NCBI GenBank assembly: GCA_022925895.1
Contig: JAKSYS010000013.1
Coordinates: forward strand, 213,354 to 277,353
Direction: 5' to 3'
DNA from: Fragilaria crotonensis
Lineage: Eukaryota > Bacillariophyta > Fragilariophyceae > Fragilariales > Fragilariaceae
Length of the DNA: 64,000 bases
The notes under the pieces are model-generated. The model was given only the letters and a program-made list of their open reading frames with translations. It did not search any database and had not been told where the DNA came from. This document shows, in pieces, positions 31,481 through 41,685 of this stretch. Both the position numbers and the translations under genes were made by a program. How positions within the stretch are numbered: position 1 is the stretch's first letter; every line of letters begins with the position of its first letter.

Positions 31481-32645
31481 GTCAGACAACACGGCCGTGA
31501 TCATCCATGGGTGGGCGACTTGAGAGCAGGGATATCAACTCATCGATACAAATGCACTTCCAGGAAGTGCTCTTCACAGATGTTCACAGAAGTCTTCCGA
31601 AATGTAAGTTTAGGTAAGTGGAAGGACACGATAGCCTTTCTCCAGATGAAGTAGAATACTTTATTTGTGTAGGGTCGGTTTTGTAGTATCAAGTGTTTGC
31701 ACAGCGTAGATAGAAAAGGCTTCGATTCTGGGAGCTAGAAAAACATCACGAAAAATGTATCACCACTTCATCACACCATGACAGACAATGATGTAATTCA
31801 TGACAGCATTGTCGTGGCTTCTGAACGAATCGGCCGTTACACTGCTCCGAGGCGGATCCTTCTCATTTGAAACTTGCTATCCACGAAATTGAGACCACAC
31901 ACCACCCAATCCCTAGTTAGAAGATAGAAAACCAAATACATAGATTATGATTCAAGGAGGAACATACTCACGTCCGACGTTGCCAATCTTTTATAGTCTT
32001 AGAGACATCCTTCGCTCTAGCTACGGGTCCTAAAATTGTATGGATGGGCCCATGAATGGGCAGTGTACTCAAAACGATTGACCGGGGTCAATGCAGAGTG
32101 CACTGTCCGCATATCGCCTTCGCTCAGACAATCGTCCAAATGTTTGGCCATACGGCGGCTCGGCCCATTCGAGGTTGTATCGTAACGTTGAGAAACGGAA
32201 ACACGGTGCTGCCGCCTTGTTCGACGTCATTGAAGAACGAACTCGAACGCAAACACGGCGCGAGGTCAACAAGATTGATCTTGGCGAATGTCATTGAAAT
32301 CGCTGTGACGGCGGCAGAACTGGTCCGGTTCGTGTCGTGTCAATCGAAGTTACTCAACCTTCTCGTTTGGGCAGATTCATCGAATTCGCCATTGGATGGG
32401 TCACCTCATGAATCACGTGATCCTCGGCGCAATCAGTTTCGCAGCGGAACATTCTTGCATTGCATGCATTATTGATTTTTGACACAACATTGCCCTGATA
32501 GTCCCGGAGCACGTCAACAGGTATTTTGAGAAGGTTTCTGCTTGTTAGCAAGGACTTGCATATGCCGGCACCTTGTCAGGTGTCAAAAAAATGTCCAACA
32601 GGATCAGCCAGGGTCCATCGGGAATAATGGATCCATCCGGAGCGG
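31481..32645. repeat. Duplicated tail block, unit 1 (contains repeat R copy 2)
   Basis: This block matches 37067-38242 nearly base for base. Its first 140 bp equal the 3' coding end of DUF6824 gene A2 (SDNTAVIIHGW to LPECK), here lying beyond the A1 stop and interrupted. Repeat R copy 2 occupies about 31878-32405. The block runs up to the TA at 32646-32647, which is the undisturbed counterpart of the insertion site at 38241. Confidence 0.85.
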
Positions 32646-33118
32646 TATTCGTGTCTGGATTTGTGGCCAACGCGAAGTCCATCCACTCCCACTTTGCATG
32701 CCTTCGATTCAGCGTCCGCCGATGACGCCAATATCATCACAAGCAAAGCGAAGAAGAAGTGGTCCTTGCGCTCCTTGTCAAGTACTCCGAGCACTACAGC
32801 ATGCTGTTATGCTCCGTCCAATGCCAGAATGAACGGGCTACACGGCAGGTTGTAGTACGAGTGCCTGGTAATCCGGAGTAACAGAGTAACAACACCTGTC
32901 ATAACTCCTCTGCTGGCACTGCTGAGGGAATCCTTGGCTTATGCAAGGGTGTTTGCATTGCCCATGGTTCTGAACTATTCCACTGAAAGTGCAACAACGG
33001 TCTCGATGGGGATGCAAGCACTACTCGTGACTCGTGACTCGTAAGGTGCCAAAATGTACCAAAGGACGGTTCCACCAACAGGAAACGTCCAACTCAAGTA
33101 GGAGAAGGTGGGGCGCCT
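32646..33118. repeat. Duplicated block, unit 1 (partner of 40621-41122)
   Basis: The sequence from TATTCGTGTCTGGATTTGTG to 'ggagaaggtgg' matches 40621-41122 with small indels. No gene is supported; a minus-strand frame at 32576-32794 is mirrored at 40560-41117 but with disruptions, so I treat it as a shadow or relic. Confidence 0.8.
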
Positions 33119-33265
33119 GAAGGTCCGGCCCAAGCACGTTTCAGCCGTTAAGTTTATGACCGTCGTCAGACATACGTTAGGGATCTTCCCATTTGTATGT
33201 ATTGCGAGATTTGTAGCTCCATTGGTCGAAGCAAACGAGCCGGCAAGGTTTTCTCTTCGTAAGTA
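33119..33265. repeat. GAAGGTCCGGCC header repeat, copy 1
   Basis: A segment of about 147 bp beginning GAAGGTCCGGCCCAAGCACG and ending 'gagccggcaaggttttctcttcgtaag'-like sequence is also found at 41686-41826 and 42008-42150. Each copy is followed by an array of short GTCAGCAAA/GTAAGCAAA units, so header and array seem to travel together. Confidence 0.7.
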
Positions 33266-33545
33266 AAAAATTGCTGACCGTCAGTAAAAAATTGCTGACC
33301 GACAGTAAATATTTACTGACCGTCAGCAAAAAAAATCACTGACCGTCGGTAAATAATTGCTGACCGTCAGAAAATCTGATTTGTCTTTAAGAAGTTTTCG
33401 TGGACACATAGTATGTTCTTACGTCAGTAATTTCTCTTGACCGTCAGCAAATTTTACTGACCATAAGCAAATTTTTACTGACCATAAGCAAATTTTTACT
33501 GACCGTCAGCAATTTTTCACTGACCATCAGCAATTTTTCACTTTG
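33266..33545. repeat. Short tandem array, unit TTTTTACTGACCGTCAGCAA
   Basis: About eleven imperfect units of about 22 bp, each with the palindromic core CTGACCGTCAG or the variant CTGACCATAAG. Spacers are A/T runs of 4-8 bases. It directly follows the header repeat. No coding potential. Confidence 0.8.
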
Positions 33546-33616
33546 CGTCATGCACATGATAAGAGCGCCAGCCTATGCTTCACGTTGCGTCACCACGACT
33601 CAGAATGGAAACGTCA

Positions 33617-33863
33617 GACACCTTCAAAAGGTTGTTTAACATTCAACTCAGTACAAAACAATTATTACAATGAGCGTGAAGTCGACCAAAGCTTCAGCGC
33701 TCCTTTAGACGTCAGATCGGTCGGAACTCTAACAAATCATCATGAGCATCTTTAATGACATGAACACCTACGCCGACACTTCGAGAACTGAGACATAATT
33801 TCGCTCCTTTAGGTCATTTTCTCGAGCGGACGCTATACCCCAGCAATCGCACGAAGGAATCTA
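33617..33863. repeat. Duplicated spacer block, unit 1 (partner of 41415-41684)
   Basis: Starts 'tcagacaccttcaaaaggtt' and ends 'cgcacgaaggaatctacag'. The partner at 41415-41684 has a GTACACTGTACACTGTACACTGTACAGTAC-type expansion (41629-41655) absent here. It precedes the B-type DUF6824 gene in both units. Confidence 0.8.
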
Positions 33864-34061
33864 CAGTACATACTACTTGTAAAAGGATTCTCTGCCTTAA
33901 ATGTATTAAAAAGTCCAGAATATCCTGAGATCACCATGACATATATAAACAGCAACCACGTTGGTAAAAAGGGTCGTGCTATATCATCTACATATCATAT
34001 AGGCGTATATGTGAACCAAATCGCGCCTATCCAACAGATGAATCCAAATTCGTGCCCTCGC

Positions 34062-35045
34062 ATGGACCCTTACAACAATTTATGTGGTAGGAACAGAGTC
34101 GAGGCTCCAACCATGACGTTGATCCAGCCGACAGACATTATGCTTGGACGAGGCTGCACGTGTTACAACAACCCAGGCAACAAAGTGTTTCGTAAAGTGT
34201 TGAAGGAGCACGTAATCCATTACAGGAATCAAGCACTTCGGAGAGAAAAGGCAGCCTTAGTCAAAATGTTGGTTTCAAAGCTTGAAGCGATGGGTTATCG
34301 TTTTCTTCAGCAATCCTCAACTGGAACCTGGATTGAAGCGCCTCCTCATCTTGCCGAGAACAAGGTGGCTCACTGTCTTCGAGACCTCCGCCTGTCAAAT
34401 GCTGTTTAGGGACGACGTGAATGTACTTCCGAAGAACTTCCGTCCCTTCAATACAGAGCAAACGAACGCAGACCAGGTCATGCCAGTTATCACTGGGGAG
34501 GCACATACCACGAAGGAAATGTGCAGCATGGAGTCGAACAACACGGCCGCGATCACTATGGACGTGGACCCATATTTACACGGTCTGCCAACAAAGCTAC
34601 AGCTCGATGCCAATTCAATGGTATCCTCCCCGACGAACATGGCTTTTGATTCAGTTCGGCGCTGCGGGAATACCCTCTCGCTGACGGAGGAAGGGAGGAA
34701 GCGGATCCGTCATCCTTTGCCTATGTGTTTGAAGACGCTTCCGAGCGAGGCGCACATGGATCTCTATGCTCCCCTGGCTCTGAGCCCGAACAACAGTTGG
34801 AGCATTTAGAACGAAGTTGGAACAACATAACGGATACGTTGTTCCCGGCGACTGTTTCAGAAATGACTTGTGCAAGTCATCACGCTCACGGTCTGGATTC
34901 TGTGGGCGTGGCCTTCAACATGTATGCAGACGTCTACGGACGGTCTATTGGCAATATCTTTGTTGGCGATCCATATCAACCGTTGGAATGCGATGTGGAC
35001 GATGCGCAGAGCCTTTGCCGCTGGTTCAGTAGTCACCTTTCGTGA
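34062..35045 (+). pseudogene. DUF6824-domain gene, copy B1, broken by two indels
   Basis: From the ATG at 34062 the DUF6824 domain is intact (DIMLGRGCTCYNNPGN at about 34136 onward), but after RLSNA the sequence reads GTTTAG where copy A1 has TAAGCTTAG, a net loss of two bases that gives a stop at 34409. A further G is missing in 'gcttttgattcag' at about 34645 (A1 has ttttggattc), which restores the original frame for the last part (34725-35045, ending RWFSSHLS). So 78 codons are read out of frame between the two lesions. The domain itself could still be made as a 115-residue short product. Otherwise it is nearly identical to A1 and B2, so the duplication is recent. Confidence 0.8.
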
Positions 35046-36530
35046 TTGGAACAATGCGGTTTCTATAATAAGTCGAGCGAGCCTTCTGCGAAATTTTTAA
35101 ACAATATAGCAGCAGCTCTTTGTCTGCGACAGCATCGTGTTTCAATGGTCGTCGGTCACCATTGTAGTTGTCTACGGAGTTTTCCCCCGTCGATATCGAC
35201 GGCAAATGAGGAGTCCACAATCCTTTCGCATCCAAAGGATCAGCACGGCATGCATGAAGAGATGAGCATAGTGAATCTGTCGTAATTCCCTTTGTGCAAG
35301 CTCGTCTCCTGTTCGGTCGATTGTGACGGTGGTGGGTTAGAATATTATATGGCATGGTGGATCGTGAGAACCGTGTCGCGAGGGATCGGTTTGGCGGTAG
35401 CAGATGTCAAGAACCAGTCCACACAAGGTTCGTCAGTGTACATAAATCCGGGGGTGGACAATTTGCCTATGCATTGGTGGCATCAAACCACAGTGCAAAC
35501 ATATCCTTCAATGGCACACAGAGCAAAAAAGAGGATTTTGATGAGCTTTTCAATGCTAGGGTAGAAGTACATGTTGGCCAGGTTCATTTCAGACACTGCG
35601 GTTAAAAATGATAACGAAACTTTCATGCCTTTGGAATCCAATCTGGCTTAACCGAATAATGGAGGGAAAATGACTAAAGCGATGTGGCAGGTGCATGTGA
35701 GTACCACTCATGTGTTGCTTTAGTTCCTTTGATTTCTCTGCACCCAACAAGTTGGCCCATTTGGCCAGGTTCATTTCAGCCAGACACTGCTGTTGAGGCT
35801 CATGTGCACCCAGAGCAAAGACGAGGATTGTGTTGAGCTTTTTCAATGCTAGAGAAGTAGTACATGTTCGCCAGGTTCATGTCAGACACTGCTGTTGAGA
35901 ATATAAACCAAACTTTCACGCCTTTGGAGTCCAATCTGGCTTAGCGGAATAATGGAGGATAAACGACTTAAGCGAGGAGGCAGGTGCATGTGAGTACCAC
36001 TCGCTCATGTGTCGCTTTAGTTGCTTTGATTTCCCTGGACCCAACTAGTTGGCCCATCTGTCCAACAAACCTCTCCACTTGCATCAACACCTAAAACTTC
36101 CCAGAATCTGCTTGTCCGCGCAAGTCCCAACAATAATGATGCAGAGCGACCTCATCAATACAAGGCAATTGTGAGAAATGCGGACTCTTTTGGGTAGAAG
36201 TGTGGTCTAGTAGGGCTCCCCTAATGCTGAGATTGTGATGGGAGCAGGGGATGTTTGCAGAGAGTTAATCAAATGAAGCTGGTCCACCGAGTGATGAAGG
36301 TTGCTACTGTCATGCGGTGGTATCTGAACAGAGATGTACCAATGTGGTGCAAAAAATACAGTGAAAAAAGCATTGGAGGCTGTAGCATCAGTCAATGCCA
36401 CAATCATCAATTTGGAGGTAAATAAACTGAACTGATGCACAGAGATAACATTGTCATTGGAAACTGACACAGAAAACAAATGAAAATACAATTGGTGTCT
36501 TCACTACTGGACATCCTTTAACATGCCATT
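35046..36530. repeat. 1.45-kb non-coding module C, copy 1
   Basis: Matches 44116-45585 closely apart from short deletions (for example about 30 bp near 35090). It contains an inner tandem duplication of about 295 bp: 'caatgctag-gtagaagtacatgtt-gccaggttcat' occurs at about 35548 and 35845, and 'ccaatctggctta-c-gaataatggagg' at about 35638 and 35930. Small frames (for example 35292-35564, identical to 44330-44602) are copied in both modules, but they lack domains. Confidence 0.8.
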
Positions 36531-36652
36531 GGTATTGTGATCTCTTCTTTCCCGCTCAAGACAAGTAGGCGCAACCAAAATCTTGCCTCCAAGGAACCGT
36601 CTACACAATTTCGAGGAGCGCTTGGCAAGCAGAAAGATTTGAGGCTTCCACC

Positions 36653-37207
36653 ATGACTTCGATCCAGCCGAAGGAAATAATGCTTGGTCAAGGCTCAACG
36701 TGCTACAACAACCCAGGCAACAAGGCATTTCGCAAGGTGATCAAGAAGCACGTGATCTATTACAAGAATCAAGCCAGTCGGAAGGAAAAGGCCGCATTAG
36801 TTAAGTGGCTTGTTTCCAAGCTTACAGCGAAGGGCTATCGTTTTCTTCAGCAATCCACAACTGGAACCTATGTTGAAGCGCCTCCTCGACTTGCCGAGAA
36901 TAAGGTGGCTCACAGTCTTCGAGACGCTAGAATTGAGGCTGCTAAAATCCGCTGCGACAGCAATGTTGTTCCGCAGGACTTTCTCCCCGATAGCACAGAG
37001 CTAAAGCGCAGACGACAAAACAAGCCAGACATCACTTGGGAGGAAGAAACCAAAGAGGAAATGATCTGCAGTCAGTCAGACAACACGGCCGTGATCATCC
37101 ATGGGTGGGTTGAGAGCAGGGATATCAACTCATCGATACAAATGCACTTCCAGGAAGTGCTCTTCACAGATGTTCACAGAAGTCTTCCGGAATGTAAGTT
37201 ATGGTAA
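36653..37207 (+). CDS. DUF6824-domain protein, copy A2 (short, 184 aa)
   Basis: ATG at 36653 starts directly at the domain: MTSIQPKEIMLGQGSTCYNN, FRKVIKKHVIYYKNQASR, KEKAALVKWLVSKLTAKGYR, then APPRLAENKVAHSLRDAR. It differs from the A1/B copies at many residues, so it is the older, divergent paralog. After the domain comes a short basic/acidic tail (ELKRRRQNKPDITWEEETKEE) and SDNTAVIIHGWVESRD to LPECKLW. The last part is in-frame here, while in unit 1 the same sequence lies after the A1 stop. The gene may therefore represent the ancestral layout. No lesion is seen, and the length is about half that of A1. Confidence 0.8.
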   Translation: MTSIQPKEIMLGQGSTCYNNPGNKAFRKVIKKHVIYYKNQASRKEKAALVKWLVSKLTAKGYRFLQQSTTGTYVEAPPRLAENKVAHSLRDARIEAAKIRCDSNVVPQDFLPDSTELKRRRQNKPDITWEEETKEEMICSQSDNTAVIIHGWVESRDINSSIQMHFQEVLFTDVHRSLPECKLW

Positions 37208-38242
37208 GTGGAAGGACACGATAGCCTTTCTCCAGATAAAGAAGAATACTCTATTTGTGTAGGGTCGGTTTTGTAGTATCAAGTGTTTGCACAGCGTAGA
37301 TAGAAAAGGCTTCAATTCTGGGAGCTAGAAAAAACATCACGAATAATGCATCACCACTTCATCACACCATGACAGACAATGACGTAGTAATTCATGACAG
37401 CATTCTTGTCGTGGCTTCTGAACGAATTGTCCCTTACACTGCTCCGAAGGCAGATCCTTCATATTTGAAACTTGCCAACCACAAAATCAAGACCACCCAC
37501 CACCCAATCCCTAGTTAGCTAGAAGAAAGAAAACCAACTACATAGATTATGATTAAAGGAGGAACATGCTCACGTCCAACGTTGCCAATCTTCTATAGTC
37601 TTAGGGACATCCTTCGCTGTACGGGTCCTAAAATTGTTTGGATGGGCCCATGAATTGGCATTGAACTCAAAACCATTGACCGGGTTCAATGCAGAGTGCA
37701 CTGTCCGCTCATCCTCTTTGCTCAAACGATCGTCCCAAACGTTGACCATACGGCGGCTCGGCCCATTCGAGGTTGTATCGTAACGTTGAGAAACGGAAAC
37801 ACGGTGCTGCCGCCTTGTTCGACGTCGTTGAAGAACACAAACACGAACACGGCGCGAGGTCAACAAGATTGATCTTGGCGAATGTCATTGAAATCGCTGT
37901 GACGGCGGCAGAACTGGTCCGGTTCGTGTCGTGTCAATCGAAGTTACTCAACGTTCTCGTTTGGGCAGATTCATCGAATTCGCCATGCGATGGGTCACCT
38001 CATGAATCACGTGATCCTCGGCGCAATCAGTTTCGCAGCGGATCATTCTTGCGTTGCAGGCATTTGTTGATTTTTGACACAACATTGCCCCGATAGTCCC
38101 GGAACACGTAAACAGGTATTTTGAGAAGGTTTCTGCTTGTTAGCAAGGACTTGCATATGCCGGCACCTCGCCAGGTGTCAAAAAATTGTCCATCAGGATC
38201 AGCCAGGGTCCATCGGGAATAATGGATCCATCCGGAGCGGTA
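37067..38242. repeat. Duplicated tail block, unit 2 (contains repeat R copy 3)
   Basis: Partner of 31481-32645. It includes the 3' end of gene A2, a non-coding stretch and repeat R copy 3 (about 37484-38003). It stops at the TA at 38241-38242, where the 2.38-kb insertion begins. Confidence 0.85.
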
Positions 38243-40620
38243 CCTCGGAACGTTGCGGGTTTTACACCCATGCATAGACACTACACTTTGGTACAATATT
38301 GTGACATTTTGATACACTGATGTGGAGCAATTTTTTACAATGTGGATAAACTTGTAGTATATTTCCATTCATCAATATACCATTGTTCCAATTTTTTGAA
38401 ATGAGGCACATGTATAGTCTGGTTAATAAAACACATTTCACATCGGTACCCCAAGATGATGCTGCCGCCTGCACACACTTTCACATCAGTACCCCACAAC
38501 GATGTTCCAATTTCTCACATTTCACACCATGTCTATTCAAAGACAATACACCTGCCTGCACGTTTTGAAGATGTTGTCGCCATTTTTTGACATGAATGCT
38601 ACCGTGGTACATTTGCTTGATCACTGGATTGCTTATTGTGTTTTAATGCAAAATGTTCTGCCTATCAAGCATGCACACTCATAGCTTTATTACGATGCTA
38701 AATTTCCTGATTGACTATCAATCGCCTCTGAATGGAGAGCGCCTTCATGTACATTTCAAAGCTTCACGTCCAATCACCAACTCCTCTAAATGGAGAGTGG
38801 CTTCACGTCCAATCACCACCTCTAATGGAGAGTGGCTTCACGTACATTTCAAAGCTTTATGTCCAATCACCACCTCTAATGGAGAGTGGCTTCACGTCCG
38901 TTCACCACCTCTATATGGAGAGTGGCTTCACGTCCGATCGCCACCTCTAATGGAGAGTGGCTTCACGTACGTATCAAAACTTCGTGCCAGATGATTGTTG
39001 TTTCTGGATTCGAACCCTTAGACTCCTTATGTGCTACCGGTAGTCACTCTTCCTATGCTCATGATGTGAACACAGGTGTAAATTAAGGTATGAAAACCCT
39101 TGAAGTGCACAACCATTGTGATCAAGCGCATCCAATGGAAGATGCTGAATGAATAAAATGGCAGCAAGAACAATTCGTCCCATCTGCGTCAGTAAGGCTA
39201 CAAATATGCTGCACACAGTTAGTCAATATTATTAGTAGCTACATGTAAGAAGGAAAGATAATCAATATTGGATATTGTATATATTTCTTGAAGTACATTA
39301 AGTTTATAAATTTTTAGAGTGAGTAAGCCAACGTATTCCTGCTGAAATATTGAGAGCCATTTGCTACTAGTACTATCAAAGTAGTCACAAATGAGATTTT
39401 GAATACTTAACCAACAGTCCGTTTAAAACTGCAAAAAACAATGGAAATCATCATTGACGAATAAGAAAGACATTCAAAAAATTGTCAACGGTTGACAATC
39501 ATGGTGCAATCCCGTAAGAACCCAACACAAGAACACAAAACAAGCAAGCGAGAGGAGATTACAAATTACAAAACGAGAATCATAGTTGCGAGTTGGGAGA
39601 CAGCAAATAAATGCAAACTTAAAGCATAAGAGTGTGGTGGTCGCAACAAACAAGGTAAGCAAATAAAAGGGCAAAAAGAACGTAAGCAACCATGAGAAAC
39701 AACAGCGACTGGACAAAACTCAGTTCAACTGAATGGTCTAATCGTAAATTTCCTTGACAGGGCAGGAAACCAAAAGTCCAGCAGGGAGAAATGACGAGAA
39801 GCAAGTCTCCATTTGAGGTGGTCAAGCAGGAAATTGTGCACCACCCTGCACGGTGAGCAACAAGCAACCCAAAATCCACGGCATTGCCACTCTCCATTAG
39901 TAGAGTTGGTGATCGGGCATGAAGCCTTCTCCATTAGAGGTGCCGCATCAAACTGTCTGTTGGAGGTGGCAATCAGGAGTGCTGGAGCCATTCTTTTTTA
40001 AGAGGTGCTGTCTGAACAGGATATTGAGCATCAATGTACTTGTTCTTGCCAAGAAGTCAACTGAAATCCTTTGGATCATTGCTCTCCATTTAGAGGTGAT
40101 TATCCGGTGCAATGTGACTCTTCATTACAAGTCGTCAACTGGCAGGATGCCACAGATACCACGATTGCCAAGGAGCAAGTAGTTGCCGCTCTGCATTCAG
40201 TTGTAGCAGATGAGGTGCTGGTTGGTGAGCAAGACACTGCAATGATCAACGAGAAGGATATGCCAAAGAAATGAAATTTTCTTCTAGAACACAGTTATAG
40301 TAGTATCATATGGCACAGCAAACCAACTAGTACTACGAGAGTAGATTGGCACCATCTGAAGGTATCACAGTGTATTATTTGTGTGCGCGTGTTACATTAA
40401 TGTCACAGCAAAACATATATATGAAACAGGAACAAAGATATGACACGGTGTACAATTGTTGTGACAACGATGTACATTTGGTAGTATGCAAATGCTATTA
40501 TGTCAAGGTGTACAAAAAATTGGTACAGTAAAAAAGCACGGTACAAAAGTGTTCCGGACTCAAAAAAATATTTTACAGGTATCAACAAACGGTAGGTGTA
40601 CAACCCGGAACCCTCTGAGG
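38243..40620. mobile_element. 2,378-bp non-autonomous DNA transposon with TIRs and TA duplication
   Basis: The element interrupts the duplicated block between 'gagcggTA' and 'TAttcgtg'; unit 1 has one TA at 32646-32647 in the same place, giving a clear empty site. The left end 38243-38270 begins CCTCGGAACGTTGCGGGTTT, and the right end 40593-40620 read in reverse begins CCTCAGAGGGTTCCGGGTTG; 22 of 28 positions agree. Subterminal sequence is rich in 'ggtaca-ttgtga' words on both sides. Inner repeats of GGAGAGTGGCTTCACGT at the left and their reverse at the right (GCCACTCTCCATTAG) form a second inverted layer. Frames inside (for example 39474-39991 minus) show no transposase motif. A TA duplication fits Tc1/mariner-like or similar families; the class is unproven. 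Confidence 0.9.
38731..38975. repeat. GGAGAGTGGCTTCACGTCC tandem repeats (left subterminal)
   Basis: Six or seven copies of a 35-bp unit (AATGGAGAGTGGCTTCACGT plus CCAATCACCACCTCT), some extended to about 62 bp by 'acatttcaaagctt'. The reverse-complement version, less regular, lies at about 39885-40105 ('ctctccattagaggtg', 'ctctccatttagaggtg'). Together they look like long subterminal inverted repeats of the TA-flanked element. Confidence 0.8.
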
Positions 40621-41122
40621 TATTCGTGTCTGGATTTGTGGCCAACGAGAAGTCCATCCACTCCCACTTTGCATGCCTTCGATTCAGCATCCGCCGATGA
40701 CGCCAATATCATCACAAGCAAAGCGAAGACGAAGTGGTCCTTGCGCTCCTTGTCAAGTACTGGAGTACTCCGAGTACTACAGCATGCTGTTATGCTCAGT
40801 TCTAATGCCAGAATGAACGGGCTACACGGCAGGTTGTTGTCCGAGTCCGAGTGTGCCTGCTGGTAATCCAGAGTAACAGAGTAACAACACCTGTCATAAC
40901 TCCTCTGCTGGCACTGCTGAGGGAATCCTTGGCTTATGCAAGGGTGTTTCCTGCCATCAAGATGCAACTTGCATTGCCCTTGGTTCTGAACTATTCCACT
41001 GTTAAAGTGCAACAACGGTCTCGATGGGGATGCAATCACTACTCGTGACTCGTGAGGTGCCAAATGTACCATAGGTAGGTTCCACCAACCAGTACGGGAA
41101 GGCAACGTCCAACTCAAGAAGG
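40621..41122. repeat. Duplicated block, unit 2 (partner of 32646-33113)
   Basis: Resumes the block interrupted by the insertion. It differs from unit 1 by small insertions, such as 'actggagtactcc' near 40760 and 'cctgccatcaagatgcaa' near 40950. No gene is supported. Confidence 0.8.
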
Positions 41123-41414
41123 AGAAGGTGGAGACCAGCGCCCCATTGGGTTAAGTTCTTGGCATGGCTCGGCACTACTGTGCCCGAATATTCCATGGAT
41201 GTCACTTTAACGTATGCATACATCGTACTGTACTTCGGATATGATTTTAACTCCAGTAATGATCCTACTGCGCCGCAACCTTACGACGTACAAGTAGCAT
41301 AGAGCTCGACTATGTACAGTAGTCGACAAACTGAGATAAACGCTGTTCGATTTGTCGGAATATAAGTATAGGTACCGCAGTTGTATGCATAGTAAGGTAT
41401 GCACATAGATCATC

Positions 41415-41684
41415 TCAGACACCTTCAAAAGGTTGGTTAATATTAAACTCAGTACAATACAATAATGACATTGAGCGTGAAGTCGAACAAAGTTTCAACG
41501 CTCGTTTAGACTTCAGATCGGTCGGAACTCTAACTAATCGTCTCGAGCATCTTTGCACACCTACGCCGACACTTCGAGACCTGAGACATAGTTTGGCTCC
41601 TTTCGGTCATTTTCTCGAGCGGACGCTGTACACTGTACACTGTACACTGTACAGTACCCCTGCAATCGCACGAAGGAATCTACA
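41415..41684. repeat. Duplicated spacer block, unit 2, with GTACACT microsatellite
   Basis: Partner of 33617-33863. It carries the expansion 'tgtacactgtacactgtaca' and following copies at 41627-41655. Upstream, 41123-41414 is unique to unit 2 and GTAC-rich, with no gene. Confidence 0.8.
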
Positions 41685-41685
41685 G

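Noticed and set aside
33266-33545. CRISPR-like array of regularly spaced palindromic repeats
   Set aside because: Spacers are only 4-8 bases of A/T, units are degenerate, and the setting is eukaryotic with no cas genes.
38985-39060. tRNA-like stretch on the minus strand with GGGTTCGAATCC
   Set aside because: The T-arm-like word is present, but the T-stem does not pair properly and no acceptor stem, D-arm or anticodon arm fits around it.
39474-39991. Membrane-like frames inside the TA-flanked element
   Set aside because: The overlapping minus frames are rich in Phe/Leu from AT-rich sequence, are not long, and carry no transposase or known membrane motif.
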